A stretch of 64,000 nucleotides of DNA from Vombatus ursinus (taxonomy: Eukaryota; Chordata; Mammalia; Diprotodontia; Vombatidae), in contig NW_020948983.1 of NCBI RefSeq assembly GCF_900497805.2, positions 21,181,202-21,245,201 on the forward strand, written 5' to 3'. Positions 53,128 to 62,720 of the stretch are shown here, one piece after another. The position numbers and the translations under genes are program-made. The notes under the pieces are model-generated. The model did no database searches and had not been told where the DNA came from. It saw nothing but the letters and a program-made list of their open reading frames with translations. How positions within the stretch are numbered: the stretch's first letter is position 1; every line of letters begins with the position of its first letter.

Positions 53128-53212
53128 ACTCAATTGTTTCCTCATCTGTAAAATGAGAGGGTTGGGCTATGGTTTCTAAGGTCCCTTCCAACTCTAGCAT
53201 TCCTATAATTTT
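53128..53212 (+). mobile_element. MAR1-type SINE 3' part
   Basis: 'tttcctcatctgtaaaatga', 'gagggttgggctatggtttc', 'taaggtcccttccaactcta', 'gcattcctataat'. Confidence 0.8.
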
Positions 53213-53399
53213 CTTCATCTTTGACCATACAGAGAGTTAGTGGCAGAGCGCAGACTAGACTCAAGGTTCAACTGTCCAGTGCTTTTTTTACTGGAGTGGG
53301 AATGCCTTCTCAGCCTGGTACACGAAAATTCTATTGCAGTTGGCTGCATTGTTTGAAATATATTGAGATCTTCTCTCCCTCCTCTTAAACCCAAATAAC

Positions 53400-53598
53400 A
53401 GTCACATTGTATTTATTTAATTTGATTTGTGGACATGTTTTAACTCCCTTGCTAGACTACAAATTCCTTGAGGGTGGGGACTGTTTTGTACTTTCTTTGT
53501 ATTTGTAGCAAACAACTTTATTTCGTGTTTGGACACCCATACTTCTCTGCATAAAGCAGACTCTGTAATAAATGTTTATTGGATTGGATTGAAATAAA
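53400..53598 (+). mobile_element. LINE L2 3' end
   Basis: 'cttgctagactacaaattcc', 'ttgagggtggggactgtttt', 'ctttctttgtatttgtagca', then a short unfamiliar insert, then 'taataaatgtttattggatt'. Confidence 0.8.
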
Positions 53599-53657
53599 TC
53601 TAATTCCACAAACTACTGAAGTAGGTATCTTTATCTATTTCTTTAGACATTGTTGAT

Positions 53658-53822
53658 GATTGTGGTGCATTGGAAAGCCTGATGCATCTGAAGAAGGACC
53701 CGGGTTCTAATCCTAGTTCAACTACCTGTCACCTGTTAGACCTTGGGCAAGTCACTTCCTCACTCTAGTTCTCAGTTTCTTCATCTGTCAGGGGAGGGTG
53801 GGCTAGGTGATCCTGAAGCTTG
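53658..53822 (+). mobile_element. MAR1-type SINE
   Basis: 'ttgtggtgcattggaaagcc', 'gacccgggttctaatcctag', 'ccttgggcaagtcacttcct', 'gttctcagtttcttcatctg', 'ggctaggtgatcctgaag'. Confidence 0.85.
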
Positions 53823-53986
53823 ATTTTCCCATTGTAACATGTTCCTTTGCTCTCTCAAGGAATTGTGGTACCAAAATCTCAAGACTAGGGGTAGTTGAAA
53901 TTTATTGTTTTAAAAAAGTGAAACTAGAGTAGGTCACAAAATGCTTCTAGATTTATTTATTTGATCTAGGACACACAGCCATCAAA

Positions 53987-54080
53987 GGATCATAGATTTA
54001 GAGCGAGAAGAGACATCCAAAGTCACGTAGGCCAGCATCCTCGTTTTGCAGATAAACTGAAATCCAGCAAGTGTGCATCG
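53987..54080 (-). mobile_element. MAR1-type SINE, antisense half
   Basis: 'ggatcatagatttagagcga', 'gaagagacatccaaagtcac', 'gttttgcagataaactgaaa'. Its sense partner begins within a few bases. Confidence 0.75.
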
Positions 54081-54084
54081 TTTC

Positions 54085-54163
54085 TGGGTTAGTTTCCTCA
54101 TCATAGTAATCGGACTAGATGGCTTCTGAGGGCCTTTCTAGCTCCAGAACTCTGATTCTGTGG
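54085..54163 (+). mobile_element. MAR1-type SINE, sense half
   Basis: 'gttagtttcctcatcatagt', 'cggactagatggcttctgag', 'ctagctccagaactctgatt'. With the previous entry it makes a ~175-bp inverted pair. Confidence 0.75.
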
Positions 54164-54198
54164 ACTCCTTTTGGACATGAGGTGTTCCACTCTTTTTT

Positions 54199-54361
54199 TA
54201 ATTTTTTTTAATTTTTTTTTTTTAGGCAATTGGGGTTAAGTGACTCACCCAGGGTCACACAGCTGGTAAGTGTCAAGTGTTTCGTCTGAGGCTGTATCTG
54301 AACTCAGGTCCTCCTGACTTCAGGGCCGGTGCTCTATCCACTGCGCCACCTAGCTGCCCCT
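54199..54361 (-). mobile_element. WSINE-like SINE, antisense, first of a tandem pair
   Basis: Long T tail, 'ggcaattggggttaagtgac', 'cacccagggtcacacagctg', 'tgaactcaggtcctcctgac', 'gctctatccactgcgccacc', 'tagctgcccct'. The left flank is gttccactcttt at 54184-54195. Confidence 0.93.
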
Positions 54362-54377
54362 AAAGGCATTGTACATT

Positions 54378-54540
54378 TTTTTCCTTTTTTCTTTTTTTCC
54401 TTTTTGCTAGGCAACTGGGGTTAAGTGACTTGCCCAGGGTCACACAGCTAGTGAATATCATGTGTCTGAGGCCGGATTTGAACTCAGGTCCTCCTGACTC
54501 CAACACCAGAGCTCTATCCGCTGCACCACCTAGCTGCCCT
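54378..54540 (-). mobile_element. WSINE-like SINE, antisense, second of a tandem pair
   Basis: T-rich tail with C interruptions, 'ggcaactggggttaagtgac', 'ttgcccagggtcacacagct', 'tgaactcaggtcctcctgac', 'ctgcaccacctagctgccct'. The right flank gttccaccctttag (54541) resembles the left flank of the first SINE, so one TSD seems to span the pair. Confidence 0.93.
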
Positions 54541-54661
54541 GTTCCACCCTTTAGACCTTGGTCTTGGTACTCGGCTCCTTCTCTAACTCCGCTTTTGGTC
54601 TTGGAGATTGGTAAGAAAGCATACGTATATAGACTTTTGATAAGCTTTGCTTGCTTGGTAG

Positions 54662-54790
54662 ATTGATAGTGAGAAAAAAGTAAGGGGGAAAGAAGGGAAG
54701 GGAAGGGATGAGAGAAGAGAAGGGTAGAGAAAGAGAAGGGAAGAGGAAGAAGAAGAGATAAGAAGAGGAGAGGAGGGAGAAGGTGAAAAG
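54662..54790. repeat. (GAAG/GGAAG)n polypurine tract
   Basis: About 130 bp of purine on the plus strand. The Ser/Leu/Phe/Pro-rich minus-strand frames (54360-54883) are products of this tract and of the SINEs. Confidence 0.93.
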
Positions 54791-54839
54791 GATGCACTGG
54801 CTTGTCTTGTGTCTGATTAGAATCCCTTGCCCAATCCAC

Positions 54840-55085
54840 TCGTTTGACGGATTAAGAAACAGGGATCTAGAGAGATTAAACAATTTGTCCCGAACTATAC
54901 AGTTTGTTTAATCAATCCAATAAGCATTTATTAAGTTCCGACCTTGTTTCAGGCGCTGTGCTAGGCCTGAGGATTCAAAGAAAACAATGAACCTTTGGGC
55001 CAAGGAGCTTGTTAGTGAAAGGGCCAGGAGTAGAACCCAAGATTCCCCACTCCTGGGTCGGTACTCTTCCTGGCACATTACAGTG
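54840..55085 (-). mobile_element. MIR-type SINE split by an L2 3' end
   Basis: 'gattaagaaacagggatcta' begins an antisense MIR. An antisense L2 end ('ccaataagcatttattaagt', 'ggcgctgtgctaggcctgag') occupies about 54903-55010. MIR words then resume ('aggagtagaacccaagattc', 'cactcctgggtcggtactct'). Confidence 0.7.
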
Positions 55086-55431
55086 TATCTCTTCCATCAT
55101 AGAAAGGAAGGTGGGGGCTGCTAGAAGCCAACTAGGGAAGGATGGGAGGTGCAGGGGTGGCTAAGGGAAGATCAGAACGGGTGGCAGGAAGGAACTAGGA
55201 GCTTTGCCTAGGGCCTTCCGATAATCCCTAGATCTGTATAGGTTTAACTCGAAATAGCATAGCGTCTTCCCATGAAGAAGGAATTTGGGTGAAGAAAAGG
55301 CTGACATCAACATTAGTGCCAAACTTAGCAACTTGCCTGTTTGAGGAAACTAGACTGATAACATCCTGCATCAGGGGTCCTTGCGACATGCTCTTTGGAA
55401 TAAAATTCTTTTCTTTTAGTCATTGAATCTA
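55086..55431. other. Unassigned stretch
   Basis: No recognised element. Confidence 0.4.
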
Positions 55432-55590
55432 AGAACAATTGGTTTTGAGCTGTAAGGGGCCTCAGGGATCATCTAGTACAAGCCCTTCCTTTTACAGATA
55501 AGGAAACAGAGGCCCAGAGGTAAAGTGACTTCTTTGCCCTAGATCACACGAGCTGAGATTTGAATCCTGGCCCCATGAATCCAGTTTCAT
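55432..55590 (-). mobile_element. MAR1-type SINE, antisense
   Basis: 'ggttttgagctgtaaggggc', 'ctcagggatcatctagtaca', 'cagataaggaaacagaggcc', 'gagatttgaatcctggcccc'. Confidence 0.85.
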
Positions 55591-55892
55591 TGTTTAATAA
55601 GATAATATATGTGAAAACAGTTGGGGAAATATGGTACACTATGTAAAGGCAAGGTGGTGTATAATTATTATTTGTGGATGATTAAGTGTTGCCTAAGTTG
55701 ATTTGAAAGAGAGCAGTATTTAAGAGACACCAAAATTTTAGGTTTCCTCTTTTTTTTTTTAATAGCTCTGGGATATGAGTCATCAAAACTTCTAGGTAAA
55801 AATAATTTCAGCTCATTTTGGTCAGGCATCCACAAGATTAGAATCCAAATAAATGTTCTCACCACTTGCTATAACATCCTAATTCCATAGGT
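55591..55892. other. Unassigned stretch
   Basis: AT-rich, nothing recognised. Confidence 0.4.
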
Positions 55893-56055
55893 CATAGAAG
55901 GGACGCAGAATATTAGATGGGGAGGGGACCTTAGAGATCATCTAATAAAATCCTTTTATTTTACAGGAGAGGAAACTGAGGGTCAGAGAGGACACGTCAC
56001 ATAGTAAATCAGTATTAGAGTCCAGTACTCATCGCCCTACCCCTTACTAGTAGTC
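55893..56055 (-). mobile_element. MAR1-type SINE, antisense
   Basis: 'ggaggggaccttagagatca', 'ccttttattttacaggagag', 'gaaactgagggtcagagagg', 'ttagagtccagtactcatcg'. Confidence 0.8.
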
Positions 56056-56924
56056 CTGTGAGATGTTATGTAATGCAGAAAAAGTCCAAATAGAAAGATA
56101 AATATTTCCATCCGAAGCCAATTGGAACCAGTATGAGCACATGTAACTGCGAATGTCCCCCCTGAACATGCTGGTGTGCCACTGTCACATCCCAGACTTC
56201 ATTACTCTTTTTTCCTTCCTATACCTGAGGGTCTAAATCCAAGTGCTGCTCTTGAAGACAGCTTTGCAAACAATTGTTTCCTTCTAGACACGACGAGGCA
56301 CACTAAGTGGTTATTCAGACTGCTTCCCGAGCTGCGAATTGAAACATTATGTCACTTTGGCACTGATGCTCATGCAGAACACAAGAACCATCACGGGAAT
56401 TCCAGTAGTTGCGACCCACTTATCCCAGGCGGGCAGGCAGGCAGGCGGGCGGGCGGCTAGGAAGCTGTTTACTCTTGTATCCCTCTTTGCTGACGTCTGC
56501 TCACTGAACAATGTCATCAAATTTCCTGTTTTTTTGGCTGGTGGCTAGTAAGCTGTCCCACTTTGTTACAGCTTTACTGCCCAGAGATCCCCAGTGCCGG
56601 ATACACCCAGCAGACAGGATGTAAGATTAAATGCAGCATAGCTAAGTAAATAAAGTAGGTGTTCAGTGGTGAAATACAGCTGTCTGCTTACCAAGAGGAT
56701 AAAGTGGGGCCTGGCCTGTGCCCCCCACCCTTCCCCCCCTTATTAACACAGAATTAGGTAATGAGGAAAACATACTGCTGTATTTATGCTTTTTATAAAA
56801 AAAAAGTTTCTTAAAAAAACAATCAAAATCTTTACCTTCCAAATCATAGTAATGAGATAATGTCTAAATAGTCATGATAGATTATCCTTCATAAATGAAG
56901 ATGAAGAGATGTGCCTTTGAAGCT
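56056..56924. other. Unassigned stretch with a GC-rich minisatellite
   Basis: No recognised transposon. A (GCAGGCAGGCGG)-type run lies at 56426-56456, the most GC-rich short stretch outside the L1 5' UTR. The 94-codon frame ending in it shows no domain. Confidence 0.4.
56426..56456. repeat. (GCAG/GCGG)n short tandem repeat
   Basis: Seven GCAG- or GCGG-type units. Confidence 0.9.
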
Positions 56925-57145
56925 GTTTCCTACTAAACTCCTTGAGGATCAGGATTGTCTTATTCTTCCTTGTACCCTCCATTTAACGTTGTGGTGGGTT
57001 TTTTTTTAAAATCTTTGATCCAGATCTCAAAGAACATGTGAAATGTTTGCTGGTGAACATTAGTGTTCACTGAACTTTTGAAAAACTGGAATTTGCACAT
57101 ACTACATGCTCAGCAAATGTTTATTGAATGGATGAATGACTGATT
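56925..57145 (+). mobile_element. LINE L2 3' end with small insert
   Basis: 'ctaaactccttgaggatcag', 'attcttccttgtaccctcca', then about 90 bp that do not fit, then 'catactacatgctcagcaaa' and 'tgtttattgaatggatgaat'. Confidence 0.75.
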
Positions 57146-57269
57146 TTGTGCTGAGCCATCAAACCTCTCTCACCTGGAAACCCAGTTTGTAACCAATAGG
57201 ACCCATTTTTATGAGGTTGCTAGACTTGGAGATGGAGACTGTGGCCCTGGGAATCAGTTTTCCCTTAGA

Positions 57270-57425
57270 AGCTTCCAAGGGTTCTGGACTGAGATCCCTA
57301 TCTTGACATTTACGAGCTGAGTGACTATACACAAATCATTTCACCTTTCTAGGCTTCCATTTCCACATCTGTAAAATGAAACTAATAATACTTGCACTCA
57401 GATTTGTTAGGAAAGTGCTTTTGTA
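57270..57425 (+). mobile_element. MIR-type SINE fragment
   Basis: 'acgagctgagtgactataca', 'ggcttccatttccacatctg', 'taaaatgaaactaataatac', 'ttgttaggaaagtgctttt'. Confidence 0.75.
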
Positions 57426-57959
57426 GACTAAAAACTAGGGAAATGTGTTATTCAACTCAAAACCCAGGCATAATCAACTAAGTAGACCAGACTGCCTTCC
57501 CTGTCTTGCAAGCAATCACACATACTGCAGTGGTTTTATATTCAGCTTTTCCATCCACATTCTTTTTTTTTCCCCACTTAATGGTATTTTATTTTTTCCA
57601 ATTATATGTAAATATAGTTTTCAACATTCATTTTTATAAGATTTTGAGTTCCAGATTTTTCTCCCTCTATTCCTCCCCTCTCTCCCCTCTCCAAGATAGC
57701 AAACAATCTGATATAGGTTATACATGTACAATCATTTTAAACGTATTTCCACATTAGTCATGTTGTAAAAGAAGAAACATAACAAAAGGAAAAAAAACCA
57801 CGAGAAAGAAAAAAAAACAAAAAAAAGTGAAACTATTATGCTTCAATCTACATTCAGACTCCATAGTTCTTTCTCTGGATGTGAACGGCATTTTCCATCA
57901 TGAGTCTTTTGGAATTGTCTTGGATCATTGTATTGCTGAGAAGAGCTAAGTCTACCATA

Positions 57960-58668
57960 GGTGATCATTACATAATGTAACTGTTACTGTGTACAGTGTT
58001 CTTCTGGTTCTACTCACTTCACTCAGCATCAGTTCATGTAAGTCCAGGTTTTTCTGTGATCTGTCTGCTCATCATTTCTTATAACACAATAGTACTCCAT
58101 TACATTCATATACCACAACTTTTTCAACCATTACCCAATTGATGGGCATCCCCTCAATTTCCAGTTCTTTGCCACTACAAAAAGAACTGCTATAAATATT
58201 TTTGTGTATGTGGGTCCTTTTCCCTTTTATATGATCTCTTTGGGATACAGACCTAGTAGTGGTATTGCTGGATCAAAGGGTATTCACAGTTGTATAGCTC
58301 TTTAGGAATGGTTCCAAATTGCTCTCCATAATGGTTGGATCAGTTCACAACTCTACCAACAATGCAATAGTGTCCCAATTTTCCCACATCTCCAGTATTC
58401 ATCATTTTCCTTTTCTGTCATATTAGCCAATTGGACAGGTGTGAGGTGGTACCTCTGAGTTGTTTTAGTTTGCATTTCTCTAATCAATAGTGATTTAGAG
58501 CATTTTTTCATATGACTATAGATAGCTTTAATTTCTTAATCTGAAAACTGCATGTTAATATCCTTTGACCATTTATCAATTGGGGAATGATTTGTAATAT
58601 TAAAAATTAGGCTCAGTTCTCTATTTTAGAAATGAGGCCTTTATCAGAAACACTGACTGTGAAAATTC
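57960..58668 (-). pseudogene. L1 ORF2 C-terminal fragment
   Basis: Minus-strand translation starts at SVSDKGLISKIEN and ends near the MLSEVSRTR motif. It covers roughly the last 200 residues of ORF2p, downstream of the RT and the conserved palm motifs. It is joined directly to the endonuclease start described in the previous entry. Confidence 0.85.
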
Positions 58669-58669
58669 A

Positions 58670-58860
58670 CAGCAGAATATGTTCTGCTCTAGCCTTTTAC
58701 CTTTACTCTGTGTGTATTTCTCTGCTTCAAACACATTTGAATATGTAAATAATGTAAATATGTAAACAATATATTGTAGAATTCTGGTTTTTAATCTACA
58801 CTGCTATCCACTTCTGTTTTATGGGAGAGTTTATCCCATTCATGATCAAGTTATGATTAC
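58670..58860 (-). pseudogene. L1 ORF2 N-terminal endonuclease fragment
   Basis: Minus-strand translation gives MNGINSPIKQKWIAV, a stop, IKNQNSTIYCL, then an AT-rich interruption and THLKQRNTHRVKVKG. It matches the start of the L1 apurinic-type endonuclease (human: NINGLNSAIKRHRLASWIKSQ). The catalytic remainder of the domain is gone. Confidence 0.85.
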
Positions 58861-59426
58861 CGTGTATTTCCCTCCATCCTGTTTCCCCCTATTTATACTT
58901 TTATCTCTCCTTTCAGCCTTGTCCCTTCTTACCAGTGTTTTGCTTCTGACCACCATCTCCCTCAACCTGCCCTTCCTTCTATCAGTCCCACCCCCCACCT
59001 TTTATTTCCCCTTTCCCCTCCTACTTCTCTATAGGGTAAGATAAATTTCTATACCCAACTGAGTGTGTATGTTATTCCCTCTTTGAGCCAAATCTGATGA
59101 GAGTAAGTTTCAAACAATGCTCAACCCCTCCTTTCTTTCCCTATACTGTAATAGGTCTTTTGCGCCTCTTCATATGTTGTAATTTATCCTGTTCTGCCTC
59201 CCCTTTTCCTCTTCTTTCAATGCAATCCTTTTTTTTACCCCTTGATTTTTTTTACGTCATCACATCACAGTCAACTTATATCCACACCCTTTGTCTATGT
59301 ATATGACTTCTAACTGCCATAATAGAGATGCGCTTCTTAAAGAATTACAAATGTCATCTTCCCATATAGGGATGTAAACAGTTTAACCTTATTGAATAAC
59401 GTGTCTTTTCTTTCTTGTTTACCTTT

Positions 59427-60460
59427 TTATGCTTCTCTTGAGTCTTGTATTTGAAGACTGAATTTTCTGTTCAGCTCTGGTCTGTTCATCAGGAAAGTTT
59501 GAAAGTCCCTTATTTCATTGAATATCCATCTTTTCCCCTGAAAGATTATGCTCAATTTTTCTGGGTGATTGATTCTTGGTTGTAATTCAAGTTCCTTTGA
59601 TTTCTGGAATATCATATTCCAAGCCCTCCAGTCCTTTAATGTAAAAGCTGCTAAGTCCTGTGTAATCCTAACTGTGGCTCCTTCATATTTGAATTGTTTC
59701 TTTCTGGTTGCTTGCAGTATTTTCTCCTTTGCCTGATAATTCTAGAATTTGGCTACAGTATTCCTGGGAGTTTTCATTTTGGGATCTCTTTTAGGAGGTG
59801 ATTGGTGGATTCTTTAAATGACTATTTTACCCTCTGGTTCTACAATATCAGGACAGTTTTCCTTGATAATTTCTTGAAAGATGCTGTCCAGGCTCCTTTT
59901 TTGATCATGGCTTTCAGGTAGTCCAATAATTCTTAAATTATCTCTCCTGGATCTATTTTCCAGGTCAGTTGTTTTTTCCAATGAAGTATTTTACATTTTC
60001 TTCTATTTTTTCATTTTTTAAAAATTTTGTTTGACTGATTCTTGATGTCTCATGGGGTCATTAGCTTCTTCTTGGCAATTCTAATTTTTAATTGGCAATT
60101 CTAATTTCTTCAGTTAGCTTTTGCACCTCTTTTTCCATTTGTCCAATTCTACTTTTTAAGGAGTTGTTTTCTTCAGTGGATTTTTCCCCTATTTGGACAA
60201 TTGCATTTTTTTTAAGGAATTTTTTTCCTTCAGTCAATTGTTGTCCTTCCTTTTCCATGCTGTTGACTGTTTCTTTTCCCAATTTTTCTTCTACCTCTCT
60301 TATTTTATTCTTAAAATCCTTTTTGAGCTCTTCTAAGAAGGCTTTTTGGGCTTGAGACCAATTTGCCTTGCCTTTTGAGGCTTTGCACACAGGGATTTTG
60401 ACGTCGTTGTCCTCTTCTGAGTTTGTGTTTTGATTTTCCCTGTCACGTTAGTAGCTTTCT
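59427..60460 (-). pseudogene. L1 ORF1 protein remnant
   Basis: ORF1p is the RNA-binding trimer that packages L1 RNA. The N-terminal part (60088-60390) is a coiled coil with heptad-spaced Leu/Ile, e.g. AFLEELKKDFKNKI and EKEVQKLTEEIRI. Then come an RRM-like start (RRDNLRIIGLPES near 59930) and the conserved C-terminal domain: KTPRNTVAKF, a stop, NYQAKEKILQATRKKQ, then QPRINHPEKLSIIFQGKR and FQTFLMNRPELNRKF. The PRNT and YQAKEKIL motifs match mammalian L1 ORF1p. At least one in-frame stop and frame changes make it inactive. Confidence 0.9.
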
Positions 60461-60469
60461 ATGGTCAGG

Positions 60470-61035
60470 GATCTTTTCTTTTCTTTTTTTTTTTGTTACT
60501 GATGTTTAAGCCTATTTCATGAGTTTTAAAGTTGAGATCTGCTCTGGGGCGCAGGGGGCCAAGTCTCTTGTGCTGGAGGTCAGGGGCCTGATCACTGGCT
60601 TTCTGCGCGGGGCCTCAGGTGCTGGTGGCTTGCCCCCTGCTGTGGGGTGACCTAGACTAGTCGTGCCTGTTGTGTCGGGGTTCCTGGGCTGGCAGTTTGC
60701 CTTCTGCTCTGTGTCCAGAGGCCTCACAGCTGGCCTCCTGTGCCACTAGCTTGCTGAGCCAGGATAAAGGGGCCTCAGTTGTTGATCTATGCTGTGGGTA
60801 AAAGCCTCCCCCTGCCTTGGGTGGGCACTGTCTATGCTAGGCTGCACTCCCCTTTTAGCCAAGTGAGACCAACCTTTCCTGAAGTCCTTTTAAGTTATCT
60901 TAAGCTGGAAAATTGTTTCACTCCATCTTTTTGTAGGTTCTGTCACTCCAGAATCCATTTAGAAACTTGATTTAATGTTATTTCCAAGGGAGACTAGGGA
61001 GAGCTCAGGCAACTTTCTGACTTTTCTCCACCATC
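60470..61035 (-). promoter_or_regulatory. L1 5' UTR (presumed internal promoter)
   Basis: The most GC- and CpG-containing part of the element, around 60540-60760. L1 5' UTRs carry an internal RNA polymerase II promoter, so this is the likely promoter of the copy when it was young. No specific factor sites were identified. It overlaps the 60512-60727 minus-strand frame, which I regard as non-coding. Confidence 0.6.
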
Positions 61036-61194
61036 TTCCATTCACATTCTTAAGTCCATAAAATTCACTTGGAGGTAGGGCATGTCTTAATAAAAAGAGG
61101 GAAGAACAGAATTGGGGACCATGTCTTTGGACTCCTGAAAAGTCGTCCCTGGGACTTTTAAGTCCTTCAGTGGCCTCATTCTGTGTGTTAGAAA

Positions 61195-61485
61195 GAAATC
61201 AGAGTGGGCAATGGCCCTCACCTTCTACAGGAAGCTTTTTCTGTCCCTGCCACCACCTCTTAGTGCCTTCCCCTGACCCTACACACACACAAACACGCGC
61301 ATGCACACACACACACACACACACACATTCTACCTTGCACTATCTTGTGTATACTTACATAAATAGGCTGTCTGAGTTGATAGAAGCTCCTTGAGGGTTG
61401 GACTTTTGTATTCGTATCCCTAGCACCTAGCAGAATGTTTGACACGCAAAAGATGCTTAATAAATGCTTCTTAATTGGTTGATTG
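61195..61485 (+). mobile_element. LINE L2 3' end with internal (CA)n
   Basis: 'ccttctacaggaagcttttt', 'cctcttagtgccttcccctg', the (CA)n run, 'gcactatcttgtgtatactt', 'aagctccttgagggttggac', 'gtatccctagcacctagcag', 'cttaataaatgcttcttaat'. Confidence 0.88.
61279..61326. repeat. (CA)n microsatellite
   Basis: CA run with a few CG units, inside the L2. Confidence 0.95.
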
Positions 61486-61589
61486 ACCACAAAATTGTTG
61501 GAAACCCATAACTTACCTATAGGCAGGCAGAAAAAAGACATACACAAACCTTGTTGTCTTGGAAAATTCTTAGGACAAGGGCAGGACAA

Positions 61590-62145
61590 AAGGAGTTTTT
61601 TTAAAAATTAAAATGAAAATTTTTTATTCTGAACTTTAACATTAAAAAAAGAACATTTCCATATACACAACAGAACAGAAAAAAAATGTATGTGAAATCC
61701 TGAATCTCCATTTCATATTACTTGCTTTAAAAAAAATAGTATGTGCAAATTCCATACATTGCTTTCAAAACTATCCTGCTTATCTGTACTTCTTTCTGAA
61801 TTTCCTTCTCTTCTATACATTAAAAAACTTTCAATGCCTCTCTTTTTTTTCTTGCATCCTTTTTGCTAACCCTTCTCCCCATTAAAAATAGAGGACAAAA
61901 AGCCCTTGTGACATATATGTCTATCTTTGTGTGGGTTGTATGTGTGTATGTATGGGTGTGTATATATGTACCTCTATATATACATATATGCACACACATA
62001 TATCTTTCCGTGCCTTGAGTCCATCACTTTTCTGTCAGGAGGTGACAATGGATGCTTCACCATAGGTCTTCTGGAGTCATGGTTGGTAATTGCTTTGATC
62101 AGAGTTATCTTCTCCCCAATTGTCTATTTTACCTTTTATGATGGC
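61590..62145 (-). mobile_element. LINE-1 3' end, antisense, divergent subfamily
   Basis: 'ttttttattctgaactttaa', 'gaacatttccatatacacaa', 'ttgcatcctttttgctaacc', a TGTA/TATG microsatellite at 61910-62005, then 'cttttctgtcaggaggtgac' and 'ggtcttctggagtcatggtt'. The 3' UTR type differs from the 57.6-kb copy. Confidence 0.75.
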
Positions 62146-62187
62146 TTCCGCCCTCTATTTCGTTTTTAAATTCTTCCTCCTCATCAC

Positions 62188-62318
62188 AAACCCCTAATTT
62201 ATAGATGAGGAAACTGAAGCAAAGAAAGGTTAAATGACTCATCTCCGGTCACACAGAGAGTAAGTAACAGGGGCAATATTCGAATTCCTTTCCTCTTTGG
62301 TTCTCGTCACTGTTTCTG
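62188..62318 (-). mobile_element. MIR-type SINE, antisense
   Basis: 'tatagatgaggaaactgaag', 'gactcatctccggtcacaca', 'ttcgaattcctttcctcttt'. Confidence 0.75.
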
Positions 62319-62337
62319 TGGATGACCCTTTAATGTC

Positions 62338-62600
62338 ATAATGCAATATTATTGGGCCATATGAAGAGATATTCAGTTATAAAAAACCCAGAGAGACATT
62401 GGAGTAGTAAAAGGAGGAATGACTGATTTTACTAAAACAATGTAAATGAAAATAAAAATAAAATGAATCTGAACCCTAGATCGTTACAATGACTAATGCT
62501 GACTTGAGAGATGAACAAAGGCATCAGACTTCTTTCATTTGAGAGTAGGGAACTATGGATGTGGAGTACAGCCCTCCCCTTGACATTATATTCTCCTCAT
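62338..62600 (+). mobile_element. LINE-1 3' fragment, sense
   Basis: 'attattgggccatatgaaga', 'cagagagacattggagtagt', 'aacaatgtaaatgaaaataa', 'gagatgaacaaaggcatcag'. Compare 44.0-44.2 kb. Diverged and short. Confidence 0.65.
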
Positions 62601-62651
62601 TTTTTATAACTTTGTTCTCTCCTCCACCCTGAAATCACAATTTCCCACTAG

Positions 62652-62720
62652 GCATCAATTCAGTTCATTTTATTCATTTATTAAGTGCCTACTACCTTCA
62701 AATCATTGTGCTTTGCCACT
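62652..62720 (-). mobile_element. LINE L2 3' end fragment, antisense
   Basis: 'cagttcattttattcattta', 'ttaagtgcctactacctt'. Confidence 0.55.

Larger units (their letters stand above)
57565..61035 (-). mobile_element. LINE-1 with both ends and TSD but most of ORF2 missing
   Basis: A 3.47-kb L1 on the minus strand. Its 5' end is at about 61035 and its A-tail (T-run) at 57565. A 16-bp TSD flanks it: ttccatccacattctt (57549-57564) and ttccattcacattctt (61036-61051), one mismatch. In L1 order it has a ~570-bp 5' UTR, ORF1 (about 60460-59427), a purine-rich inter-ORF region, the first ~60 codons of the ORF2 endonuclease, a direct jump to the last ~200 codons of ORF2, and the 3' UTR. About 3 kb, including nearly all of the endonuclease and RT, is absent. 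It may be a half-L1 (HAL1-like) family member, a deleted transcript copied back, or a later deletion. Confidence 0.92.

Noticed and set aside
54360-54883. 159- and 110-codon minus-strand frames, the longest on that strand
   Set aside because: They lie across the SINE pair and the adjacent purine tract, with no domain and no start context of interest.
60512-60970. CpG-containing GC-rich patch as a host gene promoter or CpG island
   Set aside because: It is the 5' UTR of the L1 at 57565-61035, and no host exon is seen nearby.
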